Shown here: positions 11,828 to 22,552 of the stretch, piece by piece | Numbering within the stretch: position 1 is the first letter of the stretch | How the letters are laid out: every line of letters begins with the position of its first letter | From: Anagrus nilaparvatae | Lineage: Eukaryota; Arthropoda; Insecta; Hymenoptera; Mymaridae | Assembly: GCA_022575985.1 (NCBI GenBank) | Contig: JAKSXM010000263.1 | Location: 5,064,001-5,128,000, forward strand | Length of the DNA: 64,000 bases | Direction of reading: 5' to 3' | Translations under genes and position numbers: made by a program | The notes under the pieces: generated by a model | Databases searched by the model: none | The model's input: only the letters and a program-made list of their open reading frames with translations | What the model was told of the DNA's origin: nothing

Positions 11828-12066
11828 TGTGGGGACACACATACATTGCCCTCTCACATATATACATATACACACACATAGAGACGGCTCAACCACGCCG
11901 CCCGCTTCTCATTCATATACTAGATACGACAGTACACACGTCAGTACACACGCCTTTATATATATTTGTATACTTATATTTTCATATTCAGTGTTGTTAT
12001 TAATAAATGTTATAGTTATATATTTTGTGGTGAAATTATTTATACCAATAATACTCATTTCCCACA
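11828..12066 (+). repeat. 3' LTR of the Gypsy element
   Basis: 239 bp, identical by eye to 6069-6307. AATAAA is at 12002-12007. It is followed by ATTT, the target-site duplicate. Confidence 0.95.
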
Positions 12067-12237
12067 ATTTTACCAGCATTTTACAGAAGAATTTTTTTTT
12101 AAATTCAAAATGGTAACTAAAATTTAAAATATAATTATTATTATACTTTTATAATTACTATTAATATATTGTATTATAATAATTTTTATTTTTAATTATC
12201 ATTTTTTTATTAAATTATTTTTTATTTATTTTTTCAG

Positions 12238-12489
12238 TCAGAATCGGAATCATACGTGCTGTACAAATATCAAGTTATTTCCAGATATTCTGGAGAAATA
12301 GTTAGCATAGAGATGACAAAGGAAAAGTTATATTATTTTGTTAGAATTCATGATTTTGAAAACAGGTTGGGCGATATTACGTTCGCGGATTTCGACCCAC
12401 CAAGTTTTGGATACCCAATTAGTAGAATAATTTTAATAACGAATAATGGCGAAAATCACAGAAATATTTCGGAACAAAGTAATTTTTAA
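12238..12489 (+). CDS. Possible 3'-terminal exon of an unknown gene
   Basis: An open frame of about 83 codons follows a pyrimidine-rich 3' splice site (TTTATTTTTTCAG, ending at 12237). It reads SESESYVLYKYQVISRYSG at its start and ends NISEQSNF. Base composition is clearly less AT-rich than the flanks and the residue mix looks protein-like, but I recognise no family. The in-frame GTG at 12256 is not a believable start, so translation would come from an upstream exon not found here. AATAAA near 12586 could be its poly(A) signal. The Gypsy element ends only 171 bp upstream, so it would lie in the intron before this exon. Confidence 0.4.
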   Translation, partial: SESESYVLYKYQVISRYSGEIVSIEMTKEKLYYFVRIHDFENRLGDITFADFDPPSFGYPISRIILITNNGENHRNISEQSNF

Positions 12490-12708
12490 GTTTATATTTT
12501 TTATACAAATATTCAAAATTTATATAAAATTACAATTTTTAACTAAAACATTTTATGTAAGTTAAAAAAAAATTTGTATTAGTAAAAATAAATTTTATAA
12601 TTATACAATTAATGTTGCCTGTAAATATTATGAAAATAAATTTTTAAATATTTCAATTTGAGTTTTAAAAAAATTTCATTTTTCCTTTTTACGTATAATT
12701 ATACAAAA

Positions 12709-13275
12709 AGTAAATCTATGTACGTATATACAAAAAACCGGAATTTTTCAACTAATTATAAATTCAAAGCTTTTATTGTTGTAAGAGAGAGGTGGGTGAT
12801 TGTTTTTTACTATGTGCATTTTACGGGGAGGCTCCTGTTTATTTAGGATTATTGTTATTTTTTCTTTTTCTTTTATATTTAAGATATTTTTAAATTAAAA
12901 ATTCAAAATACTTTACGGTCAATTTAAAAAAAAAAATAAATAAATTTTTATAAATACTAAAGTAAAGGCGAGAGTTCGGGACCTATTTTAATTATATTAT
13001 AGCGTTTTTTATTTTCAATTATTATTTTATTATTTATAATAATTTTTATAAAAAAAATTTTTACATTAAAGTATTTTACGAAAATTACCAAGAATTTTTT
13101 AGGATAGTAAATGTATCTGATTTTAAATTTGAGGGTAAAATTTTGTATAGTGTAATATTATTTAAAATGCACATAGTCAAAAACAATCACCCACCTCTCT
13201 TTTACAACAATAAAAGTTTTGAATCTATAATTAGTTAAAAAATACCGGTTTTCTGTATTCGTACACAGATTTACT
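12709..13275. mobile_element. Fold-back MITE with about 115 bp arms
   Basis: 12709-12831 is the inverted copy of 13162-13275. Shared blocks include GAGAGGTGGGTGATTGTTTT, TGCATTTTAC and AACCGGAATTTTTCAACTAA-like sequence. The roughly 330 bp centre is AT-rich and non-coding. Confidence 0.75.
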
Positions 13276-13439
13276 CAATATATTATGTAATATAAATGCA
13301 GTCTTCGCTTGCATTCGCTGTTAGTTACTACTAGACTTTTTTATTTTTCTTCGATAGTTACTGAATTCCAACCGGAATTCATAATGGAGTAAGTTATTAA
13401 AACTAACATATTTTACTATGTTCTACACACAATTTTATT

Positions 13440-14110
13440 TTCTTGTCAGTGGCCAGAAAGCACGTATTTCCCGGCCTTGGCGCGATTCGAAAATAAGTGT
13501 TTTCTAGCCACTGACGATGAAAAATTATGTTTTGGCCTTGGCCGTAAAAAAAGAATGTCCCAGATCGCAGTTTGGCATCCTCGGCTTCGCCTTGGATTGC
13601 AATTTACGTACGATCTGGGGCATTCTTTATTTTTGCAGCCTAGGATAAAAATATACTATTTCTGTATAGTAGCCAGAAACCACGTACTTTCTGGCCGGTG
13701 CGCGTTGAATGGTTATTTAACGGGCACAGCATTTTCTCGTCACTGACAAAAAATTAGCTTTTTGGTTAGGGCCAAAAAGTAGATTCTGGCCTTTCATGCA
13801 GTTGTGAAAAACCATTATTTTGTCCCGTCGTTTACCGCGTGTTTTTTTTTATCAAAAAGCGTAATAAAAACTGAACGTCTAGAGTGTTCATTTTTAATGG
13901 GTACGATGAAAAATTGTAAAACGTTCACTTCTATAAAAAAAAAATTTAATCGCAGTTTTATGATCACGTGCATAAATAAAGAAATTTCTATGGCCTATAA
14001 ATGCGTTTTGCCGACCACCGGGATTAGGCTTTACCTCGGATCTTAATTTACGCGCGATATTGGCCCATAATTACTTTTCTAGCCTATGGTACTAATACTT
14101 ATTTACTATC
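13440..14110. repeat. Cluster of GGCCAGAAA / CCCAGATCGCAG repeat modules
   Basis: Several related blocks recur: GGCCAGAAAGCACGTATTT, TAGCCAGAAACCACGTACTT, and a palindromic block from TCCCAGATCGCAGTTTGGC to ACGTACGATCTGGGG (13559-13622). Shorter relatives of the latter lie at 25013-25052 and 34397-34470. The ORFs of 80 to 89 codons here follow the repeats and are not credible genes. Confidence 0.55.
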
Positions 14111-15063
14111 ATCATATATGTACTTATATATTATAAAAATATACATATATGGCTCATTTTAATTTTGTTTGCAAAAATAGATTAAAAAAAATAATATACA
14201 AATCTTGTTTTAGTGCTGTAATTTTTAGAAAACATAAAGTAAAAGTTTTTTTTATCAAAGGATCACTCGTTATTGTCATAAAAAAAATTTTATTATTGTG
14301 CTTTAAGGTTGCTCACGGAGTTTATAAAAAATTAATATGAACCAAAATTTACTGGAGATGAAGATAATTAAAAAACAAATCCATTGATCCCAAACAAAAC
14401 CCAGGTTCCCGATTAATTAAGAAAGAAATAAGCAACTGAAAATTTTTAAGGTTAAACACGCGTTCTTATGGGAGTTGATATTGTTTTACTTCGTACTCAT
14501 TCAATAACGCATCTTTTTAGATAAAATTTCACACACGTGTTATTTAACAAAAATAGAAACTTTTCCAAGAAAAAAATACAATAGTTGCCAATCAAATTAT
14601 AAACACATAATTTTAGTCGCGGGCCCCTTTCAATAAAATGTTTTGTATTTCAAAAATTTTGTTTACACCACACTCATTATAAAAGAAAATGCATTATTAT
14701 TAATAATAACTTCTAAATATTCACATATCTATAAAATAAATAATAAAATTTAATTAATTATTTATGCTCCCCTCTGATGTCAAAATATACGGACCTAAAA
14801 CCGGGAGCCACCTTAAACCGATTATTTCTTGAGGTAAAAAAGTATTTTTATGCTTTTGCGAATAAATACGAATTTTTCGGTCCTATTTTAAACTAAAATA
14901 GCATCTAAAACATTAATTTAAAGTTAAATAGCTGTTGGTACATCTAAAATTAAGTGAAATACAAACTTAAAAAAAAAAAATAAAAATCCATGTACTTATT
15001 GTGCTTAAAACACCAAGTTCTTAATAGGAATGGTAAAGGCTTTTTAGAGGAACGGTAAAGGCT
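14111..15063. other. Intergenic, no gene seen
   Basis: AT-rich sequence without a credible ORF or RNA gene. A short direct repeat (AATGGTAAAGGCTTTT and AACGGTAAAGGCTTTT) lies at about 15030-15066. Confidence 0.5.
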
Positions 15064-15260
15064 TTTACATATCTAGGGCAAAAAAAGCCTATTTTCTGCC
15101 CTAGGGAGACGGCTTCTTTGCCCATTATATGTAAAACTATGTTTTAGAACACGGGAAAAAATATTGGTTCGACTTTTGCATGCTGTCTGCACTCGCTCGC
15201 TACGCTCGCTCGTGCATACAACTGCATGCAAAGCCAAAACCAATATTTTATCCCTTGTTT
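15064..15260 (-). mobile_element. Small palindromic element with CGAGCG core, copy 1
   Basis: An inverted copy of 54624-54808. It carries the CpG-rich core GCTCGCTACGCTCGCTCG, flanked by the inverted pair AAATATTGGTT / AACCAATATTT and by GCATGC and TGCATGCA motifs. The other end holds CTAGGGCA and its complement TGCCCTAG. The two copies are close in sequence and length. Confidence 0.7.
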
Positions 15261-15523
15261 AATAAATAGCTATTTTGTCATATTTTAGCCACAAATTTTT
15301 TTTTCAACGTAAAATTTTGTTAATTTTTATGGTGTATGGTCAACAACTTTTTGAAATACAAACTTTAAGACAAAAAAATTTGTAAATTCTTACTTCAATC
15401 GGTATATACGAGTACGTGACACTATTTTTGCAAAAAAAATGAAAATGAGCGATATACTACCTAACACAATTTTTTTTTTTAATTTAAACTACTTAATAAA
15501 TATCTTTTAACTTTTGATATATA

Positions 15524-17023
15524 TGTTACACCCCATTTGTGAAATTGACCAATTCACGAACTGGTCAAGTGAATTGACCAATTCGTGAACTGGTCAATGC
15601 TAAGAAAAATAAACTGACCGTTTCGTGAAATGGTCAAATTATTTGACCAGTTCGTGAATTGGTCAAAAAAAATAAAATTTATTTCACAAATTGGTCAACG
15701 TCAAATTTTCATATAGAGAAGAAATTCTAAATGTTTATGATTATTATAACGTCAACGGTTTGTTTACGTTAAGTGTATTTCTTGAAAATTGCAAGCTGCA
15801 AAAGTAGGAAAATATTAAAATAAATTTTAGAAAAAAAAATTATTTATATATTTATCTTACTACTATATATATTTGAAAATTTATAATAAAGAAAATAAAG
15901 AAAAAAACAAATAAAAGTCCGCGAGTGACATAGGCCATAGTTTTTTGTCTCAGCTATTGTACTTTTGGAAATATTCAATTTTTAATGTTTTTGAACTTGA
16001 TAACGTTTTTAAAAATTTGTAACAAAAATTGGCATATACTGAGACTATCAAAAAATTTTACTGTCACACTTTGTAGTATTTGATTTGACCTCTATTAAAT
16101 TTTTAATATTATTTCAAAATGGAGGTATTTTAAAAATTTTATAAAATATTTTCGAAGCTGATTAAAAAAATTATACGCTTTGGTAAACAGCGCGTGTGAG
16201 TATTACAGCTGAATTTCTTTTCAGAGATAGCCAAGACCAAAACATACTCACTTTCGTATCCTAGTTTTTTTGACCGCGGGTTCTGGAAAAAGTTACAGGT
16301 CAAAAAGTTGGCCAATTTTTCGGATAAAAAGTTAAAGTATGACAGCCCGGAATAGCCTAGATTTTTAGATTAGGCCAAAACATACTCAGTTTATTTATGA
16401 GATTTTTCGGTATTTGGGTTCTCGACGAGTATGTCGGGCCATCAAAGTTCCGCCGTTTACCCGCGCTATTTTAAATTAGTTTGAAATAAAAAAATTTACT
16501 TGCGATCCATTTTACAGTCGAAATCTCTTAATTATAGCGTTAATAATAGATAGCGTTATTATATTTGCGGGTGACATAGACCATAGTTTTGCAACTCAGC
16601 TATCGTACTTTTGGAGATATTCAATTTTTACTATTTTTGGAAAAAATAAAATTTTTTAAAAATTTGATTAAAAATTGAAATAACTGAAAAATATGATAAA
16701 ATTAAAAAAAAATGATTTTGTTAATTATTATAATAATTATTAATTATTTTGGTTTAGAAATAAATAAAGTTTGTTGATTTCAGTTATAAAAAAAAAAAAT
16801 AGTTCCTAATAATTTTTTACAAGTACTCAAAATAAAGAATAAAATGTCGTTGACCCATTTGTGAAATATATTTTATTTTTTTTGACCATTTCACGAATTG
16901 GTAAAAAAAAATTAACCATTTCACGAACTGGTCAACAGATTTCTTAAATTTTACCAGTTCACGAATTGGTCATTTTACTTGACCAATTCACGAAATGGTC
17001 AATTTCACAAATGGGGTGTAACA
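15524..17023. mobile_element. Non-autonomous transposon with arrayed palindromic end repeats
   Basis: The left end TGTTACACCCCATTTGT is the exact reverse complement of the right end at 17007-17023. Both ends are flanked by TATA, consistent with insertion at TA or TATA. Inside each end lie four 20 bp quasi-palindromes (consensus GACCANTTCRYGAANTGGTC): starts 15547, 15576, 15616 and 15645 on the left, and 16884, 16914, 16952 and 16981 on the right. Spacing from the outside in is 29, 40, 29 and 29, 38, 30 bp. The interior has no ORF but contains a direct repeat (about 15917-15990 and 16563-16640, GTGACATAGGCCATAG). The likely role of the arrays is transposase binding. Confidence 0.85.
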
Positions 17024-17399
17024 TATACAAAAGGTATAAATGAGGAAAATATATTGAGAAAATGACATTGTTAAAAAAATTTATTTTGACAAAAACAGTT
17101 AAAATACAAGTCACAAATTATAAAAAAATTAATTCTAATCCTTTTTTGCTCTTCATCATGCTTTCAATATAATCAATGTCACAAAATAGCTACATGTTAA
17201 GGTCGTTCTTTCCACCTCGGGATGTTTTTTGCGCAGCATATTTGTAACTGATATATTTTAGCCATATATTTATCAATAGTAATTTTTTAATGAAAGAATC
17301 AATGCTTTTCAGTATTTGGTACAATAATATAAAAATACCCTGACAACTAGCTGGCACTAAGGTTCCTCAAACAATGAGCTTAATACTTCAATATGTTTA

Positions 17400-17950
17400 A
17401 TACTTCAGTATGAGCTTTTTTGGTGAAAAAATTTTTGAAAAAAAAATTAGGTCTTAATTTCATAACGGTTGTGAAACATCACCGGTTGCAATATTTTCAG
17501 ATATTAGTACTTTCATGGAATGAAATGAGGTATTACACACCAAAAAAAAAAAATATTGCAGGTTTTTTAATTTTTTTGTTTTTTTAATTTTGTGAAAAAA
17601 ATTTTGAAAAAATTTGGTATCAGATCCAAAAAATAACTATAAACAAACTTTCTAAAACTAGTACTTTCATAGAAATAAATTAGGTACTACGTCCAAAAAG
17701 AAAAAAAAATTTGGTGTTTTTTGTACTTTTTCGTGAAAAAAATAATGGAAAAAAATTTTCAAAAAATTAAGTATCAGATTCGAGATATCGAGTACAAATA
17801 ATACTTTCAAATATAAGTACTTTCGTGGAAATGAATGAGGTATTACATACAAATTAAAAAAAAAAAAAAGTACCTCGAGCTTTTTTGATAAAAAAATTTT
17901 TGAAAAAAAAATTAGGTCTTAAATCCGTAATGTTTGTGAAATATCACCAA
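17400..17950. repeat. Degenerate repeats with TTTTTGAAAAAAAAATTAGG motif
   Basis: Related blocks near 17407-17560, 17580-17700 and 17740-17950 share AGTACTTTCATGGAAATGAA-like and AGGTATTACATAC-like motifs. They are old and low in complexity, with no gene. Confidence 0.5.
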
Positions 17951-18184
17951 TTACATATATACATACACACACACACACAAACATACAGACTTTTTTTAAA
18001 AACCAGTTTTTTAGCTTCCTGGGGTCTCAAAACGTGCTTATATGCCAAAAAATCAAAAATCGGAATTTGACCTACCACAATGGTTCCTCTTTGAGGAACC
18101 CAAAAAAATAGAAAATGTTTATAAGAATTAGAGAATTTTTCGCCCATTTTAAATAAATAATAATTATAATTAGAAAATGTTTAT

Positions 18185-18590
18185 TTGTTTAAGCAAATAG
18201 GACCTGTTAAATTTTTGTAATCTTTGGCTCATAAAAGCCTGAGATTCCAGATCTGGGCAACTTGGATCAAAATTCTGCTTGGCTCATATTGAAGATCATT
18301 CAATTTTAGGGGGAGGTTTTGTGGGAAATTTTTCGCTAAACCTCTACAGTAATAAATTAAAGCTAATTGTTTATAAAATAAAGGTTAAAAATAATCGAAA
18401 TTTTATAAACAATTAGCTTTAACTTATTACTGAAGAGGTTTAGCGAAAAATTTCCCACGAAACCTCCCCCTAAAATTGAATGATCTTCAATATAAGCCAA
18501 GCAGAATTTTGATCCAAGTTACCCAGATCTGGAATCTCAGGCTTTTATGAGCTAAAAATTACAAAAATTTAACAGGTCCTATTTGTTTAA
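18185..18590. repeat. Near-perfect 400 bp palindrome
   Basis: The left half (18185-18375) is the inverted copy of the right half (18400-18590). Shared blocks are AATAGGACCTGTTAAAT, GAGATTCCAGATCTGGG, CAATTTTAGGGGGAGGTTT and AAGCTAATTGTTTATAAA. Arms differ at only a few positions and the loop is about 25 bp, so a strong hairpin or cruciform is possible. Confidence 0.9.
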
Positions 18591-18984
18591 CCCATTAACG
18601 CCTGAAATCGACTTTTGCCGCATCTCTACTTTGGCTACGCGAATCTCGGCGAATTTTTTTCTAAATAAGATAAAAATTGGTATACCACTATTTTTGAGTA
18701 TGCTCTTTCAGAATCTGGCCAAAAAATTTCGAAAAATTAATTTTTTCATGCAGATTTTCAAGGAATAAAAAAAAATGACGTTTTTTTTAAAGACTATTTT
18801 TAAAAAACATGAGTTTTCGGCCTGAAATACTTTTCGTAGAAAAACTTAAAAAAAATAAAAATTTTACCGTTTTCCGGCACAAAAAATTTGGTCCCAAAAA
18901 AGTGCATTTTTTTCAAAAAATGATAGTTACTCTAGTCAATGTACGGGTTTGGTTTTATTGTCACTAGGCCTCTCATGATTCGGT

Positions 18985-19370
18985 TTAGTAGGGTTTTTTG
19001 GGTCTCTGATCACGAATATTGAGGTATTTTTTATAAAAAATAGGGGTTTCACTCTTAAATCAGCAAAAACTACCCCTAAAAAGGGGTATTTTTGCTACAT
19101 TTTCTCTGACTGTCATCAAATTTCATCTAGTAGGGTTTTTTGGATCGCTGATCACGAATTTTGGGGTCTTTTATTTGAAAAATTGGGGGTTCACCCTTAA
19201 ATTAGCACACCCAAGAAGGGGTGTTTTTGCTAATTTTGCTCTGGCTCTTATCGGATTCGGTCTAGAGGGGTTTTTTGGGTCGTTGATCACGAATATTGAG
19301 ATAATTTTTATAAAAAATCGGGCTTTACCCTTCAATAAGCAAAAACTACCCCTAAAAAAAGGTATTTTTA
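18985..19370 (+). repeat. Three tandem repeats of about 140 bp
   Basis: Units start near 18985, 19129 and 19263. Each carries AGGGGTTTTTTGGGTC, TGATCACGAATATTGAG and CTACCCCTAAAAAGGGGTA-like sequence. The pair CCCCTAAAAAGGGG is itself palindromic. The unit resembles the three-copy array at 1378-1795 in organisation only. Confidence 0.7.
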
Positions 19371-19690
19371 TTTTTATATTATTGTACCAAATACTGAAAA
19401 GAATTGTTTCTATCATTAAAAAATTATTATAAATATATATATGGCTAAAATATTTCAGTTACAAATATGCTGCGCAAGAAACATCCCTAGGTGGATAGAA
19501 CGACCTTAAACAAGGGATAAAAAGTAGATTTTATCCCTTCTCACAAAATTCACATTATATTACGTACCTAGGCCAGAAAAATAATGACTCGCTCAAATTG
19601 CACGTAATTTACCATCCGAGGCGAAGCTAAGTAAACAATATAAGTTTTAAAATCGCCTTATACTTTAATATACTATTTTTTGGTATTTAG

Positions 19691-20909
19691 GGATACATGT
19701 CCTGGAATTGAATTAGACCGAGAGGATTTAATACGACATTACTTTTTTGAAGGCTATAAATATGGTGAAATTTTGGCATTTCTGCAACAACGTCATAATA
19801 TAAAAATAAGCTTAAGGCTATTACACGTGATTTTAAAGAAAATGAATTTGAAAAGGTACAAAGTCCAGGAAAATGTTACAGAGGCAATTTTAACAATTTT
19901 AGACGAATTAAAAGAAAGTGGAAGTTGCCTTGGATATCGTAGAATGTGGAAACGCTTAAAAGTAACTTACAATATAGATATACAGAGAGATACTGTTTTA
20001 AGATTATTACAAATTATCGATCCAGAAGGTGTTCAAGAAAGGTCTAGATATCGCTTAAAAAGAAGGCTCTACCATGTACCAGGGCAAAATTTTATACTCC
20101 ATATTGATGGCTACGATAAGTTAAAGCCATTTGGATTTTCTATTCATGGTGGCATCGATGGATTTTCCAGAAAAATTTTGTGGTTGGAAGTAGCTTCTAC
20201 TAATAAAGACCCCGATGTCGTGTCTTATTATTTTTTAAATGCTCTAAAGAAATTAAAAGGCGTACCTGCTGTAATTAGAACAGACTGTGGTACGGAAAAC
20301 GTTGGAATAGTTGCAATTCAAGAGGTCTTGCGGCGAAATCATCAAGATCCGTTTGCACGAGATAAAAGCGTAATTCAGGGGAAAAGCACCTCTAATCAAA
20401 GGATAGAAAGCTACTGGGGAAGGATGAGAAAACATGGCATAGAATTTTGGATTCAATTATTTAAAAATTTGCGAAGCATTAATTTTATCAACGATTCTAC
20501 ACAAGCTAAAGTAGAATTAGTTAGATACTGCTTTGGTCCTTTTATAGCTGCAGATTTAAAAAAAATACGCGAAGAACACAACCGCAATGATATTTGCAAA
20601 CAAAAAAGAAATAACATAGCATACGGAAAACCTAATGCTTTATACTATTTAACAGAGAAATATGAAGTAGAAGATTACGCAACACCTGTCCCTATGGAAG
20701 AAATAGACTTCTTATTAGAAAATTTTTGTACAGTTCCAAGTATATGCAATTCATTTACACTAGAATTAGTTCAACTTCTTATGCCAAATCATAATTTTCC
20801 TCATGATGTTGAAGGAGCCATTTGTTTATATGATGATTTAATAAGTAGACTTCAAGAAGTTTGGGATGTATTAAGAGTAAACCCATCCTTTAATGGGACC
20901 CTGTGGTAA
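19691..20909 (+). CDS. Integrase-core DDE transposase, IS3EU-like
   Basis: A continuous frame of about 406 codons, numbered here from the frame opening at 19680. Residues 12-60 look like helix-turn-helix DNA-binding segments. The rve-type catalytic core has D143 (HIDGYDKLKPFG), D202 (IRTDCGTENVG) and E243 (SNQRIESYWGRMR), a D-40-E spacing, so the triad is complete. The HIDGYDKLKP and QRIESYW signatures are those of the metazoan integrase-core proteins related to bacterial IS3 (IS3EU in repeat catalogues, from memory). The nominal start at 19680 is TTG, not credible. A 3' splice site (TTTGGTATTTAG) ends at 19690, so a short first exon upstream is likely but was not located. Terminal inverted repeats for this gene were not found, so it may be a stranded transposase or a captured host gene. 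Confidence 0.85.
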
Positions 20910-20944
20910 TATAGTTACATTACATGGTCAGGTTGCTGCGCTTG

Positions 20945-21055
20945 AAATTTCAAGCATTTACTTGAAATACCAAGCATTTACTTGAAATACCAAGCATTTG
21001 ATTGAAATATCAAGAATTTCAAGTTGAAGCAAAGTATTTGAAGTGTCAAGCAACT
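20945..21055 (+). repeat. Short tandem repeats, AAGCATTTACTTGAAATACC unit
   Basis: About three exact or near-exact 20 bp units lie just downstream of the transposase stop, followed by diverged copies with TCAAG and TTGAA motifs. These may belong to the 3' end of the transposon. Confidence 0.7.
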
Positions 21056-21059
21056 CAAA

Positions 21060-22150
21060 CCGAGACTTTAGACGTATTTTTGATATGGCTAAGTACAAAT
21101 ATTTTATTAATTTTATAGATTTTAAATAATTTTTAATAAACTAAATTAGTAAATTTTGAAAAGTGCGCCTTCGATTTTTAATTTCCTTTTCTGTTTAATG
21201 TCCGTATTCATGCTGCAAAATACTCTTACTACAATATTTTTTTGGTTTTTCTTATTTATTGCTTTTAATTAATTTTATTTCATTTATGTAATTATTTATT
21301 GCTTATGTGTACTATCCACGTACTTTGATAAGCAGTATTGTTAAAATAAATGAGCAATATTTCAGCAATTGCAGCATGAAAACCTTCCTTTTTTTTGCAT
21401 ACAGTGGCCGGTATGTTTAACCCGTTATAAAATAAAGAAAATAAGGAATATGAGAAAATTTCCTTTCATCTTCATGTTAAATTTTAATTTCTTTCTTTTT
21501 GCACAACGCCAAAAAAATAATCTCGAAGAGATAAAATCAGAATTTCCATTAGATTTGAGGAAACAGGAGAAATTGTAAGTTGAAAATCTTTTACCTTTAT
21601 TTCGATATATAGAAAAACAAAATGAGCAAAGTAGTTCTGATTTAAAAAAAAAAAAACGAAACCCGAAAACAGTTGCTAAATCGCAACCATTATTTAGATG
21701 TAGGACCTTCATTGGTAAGGTATGGGGTACCTTATTTTCATTAAATATTTTGGAGGATTATCCTCGTTGTGCAGTGTAAAAATTTTATTTAGCGCTAACG
21801 TATCTCGAACAAAAATTTATTTTGTCATCAGAGACACTGTTTTTTTTTCGCGGATTATCCTCATAAAATAGCTGAATATACCTGGGATGGCTCTAATACT
21901 CCTATTGTAGTGAGGCTCAAAAGAAAACAATAAACAGTTATTTATATTGCACTAAAATTTAATTAATCTATTTTACTCCAAACTATAATACATTCTTCAA
22001 ACTTATAATTAATAATACAAAATTATAGAAAATTATTATTAATTAATAATATTTGTAATTAAGAAAAATTTATCAAAATTACTAAATAAAAACTGTCTTA
22101 CATTAGAATAGTGATTAGGAATAAATAGTAGATAGTAATTATACATTGAA
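21060..22150. other. Intergenic, no gene seen
   Basis: AT-rich and without credible ORFs. AATAAA-type motifs near 21134 and 21347 could serve as poly(A) signals for the transposase transcript. Confidence 0.5.
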
Positions 22151-22152
22151 TC

Positions 22153-22225
22153 ACTCATGAGCACATTCGGGAGAATCCGATAATTCATCGCGACATCAAA
22201 GGTCGGCATCTATTATCAGTGATTA
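22153..22225 (+). pseudogene. Stray kinase catalytic-loop fragment
   Basis: On the plus strand this reads HIRENPIIHRDIKG, the same residues as the catalytic loop of the minus-strand kinase gene that starts 330 bp further on. At DNA level CACATTCGGGAGAATCCGAT matches exactly, with similarity running on past the HRD motif for about 30 bp and then fading. It is an inverted, partial duplicate of the kinase exon or of a paralogue. No flanking kinase sequence is left. Confidence 0.75.
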
Positions 22226-22552
22226 TAGACTCGTACTTACAAATAGCTGTTATTTTATATGCAAAAATTTATATATACATATATATGTATATTAACCTGG
22301 CAGTTAAATCAAAAACTGCTTCGATTTTTGAGTAATGGATTAAATTAGTGGTCCTTAAAAAAAAAAAACGGTTACAAAATTTAACCACTGCATTAAAAAA
22401 ACAGTTACAAGGCACTTTTAAAGTCACAACGAAAAGCCCTTTCTACAGCAGATTAATTTTTTGTAATCCTATGTGCTTTGACTATATCGCTATGCTTTAA
22501 TCAAAATACATGGGATAAAAGAAAATTAATCTAATTTAGAAAGGGCTTGAGT

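Larger units (their letters stand above)
6069..12066 (+). mobile_element. Complete Ty3/Gypsy LTR retrotransposon, CsRn1-type
   Basis: A full-length element of 5998 bp: 5' LTR, primer-binding site, leader, gag, pol joined by a -1 frameshift, polypurine tract and 3' LTR. The host 4-mer ATTT lies directly before the 5' LTR (6065-6068) and after the 3' LTR (12067-12070), the expected size for a Gypsy target duplication. The two LTRs are identical by eye, so insertion is recent. A tRNA-Trp primer and a Gag Cys/His box other than CCHC are traits known from the CsRn1 clade. There is no envelope-like ORF. All motifs look intact, so the element may be active. It sits just upstream of a possible host exon at 12238. 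Confidence 0.95.
17199..19506. mobile_element. Composite element with about 140 bp terminal inverted repeats
   Basis: 17199-17340 and 19368-19506 are inverted copies. Landmarks are AAGGTCGTTCTTTCCACCT / AGGTGGATAGAACGACCTT, GCGCAGCATATTTGTAACTG, and TTTTCAGTATTTGGTACAAT. The interior holds imperfect repeats (17400-17950), a dinucleotide (AC)n stretch near 17965, a separate palindrome (18185-18590) and a tandem array (18985-19370). No transposase is present. Confidence 0.75.

Noticed and set aside
15540..17000. Repeated 20 bp units resembling a CRISPR array
   Set aside because: Only four units per end, each a palindrome, with A/T-rich gaps of 9 to 20 bp, mirrored at both ends of a transposon. 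There are no unique spacers and no cas genes, and the genome is eukaryotic.
17944..18147. Short ORFs over the (AC)n stretch
   Set aside because: Low-complexity frames created by the dinucleotide repeat.
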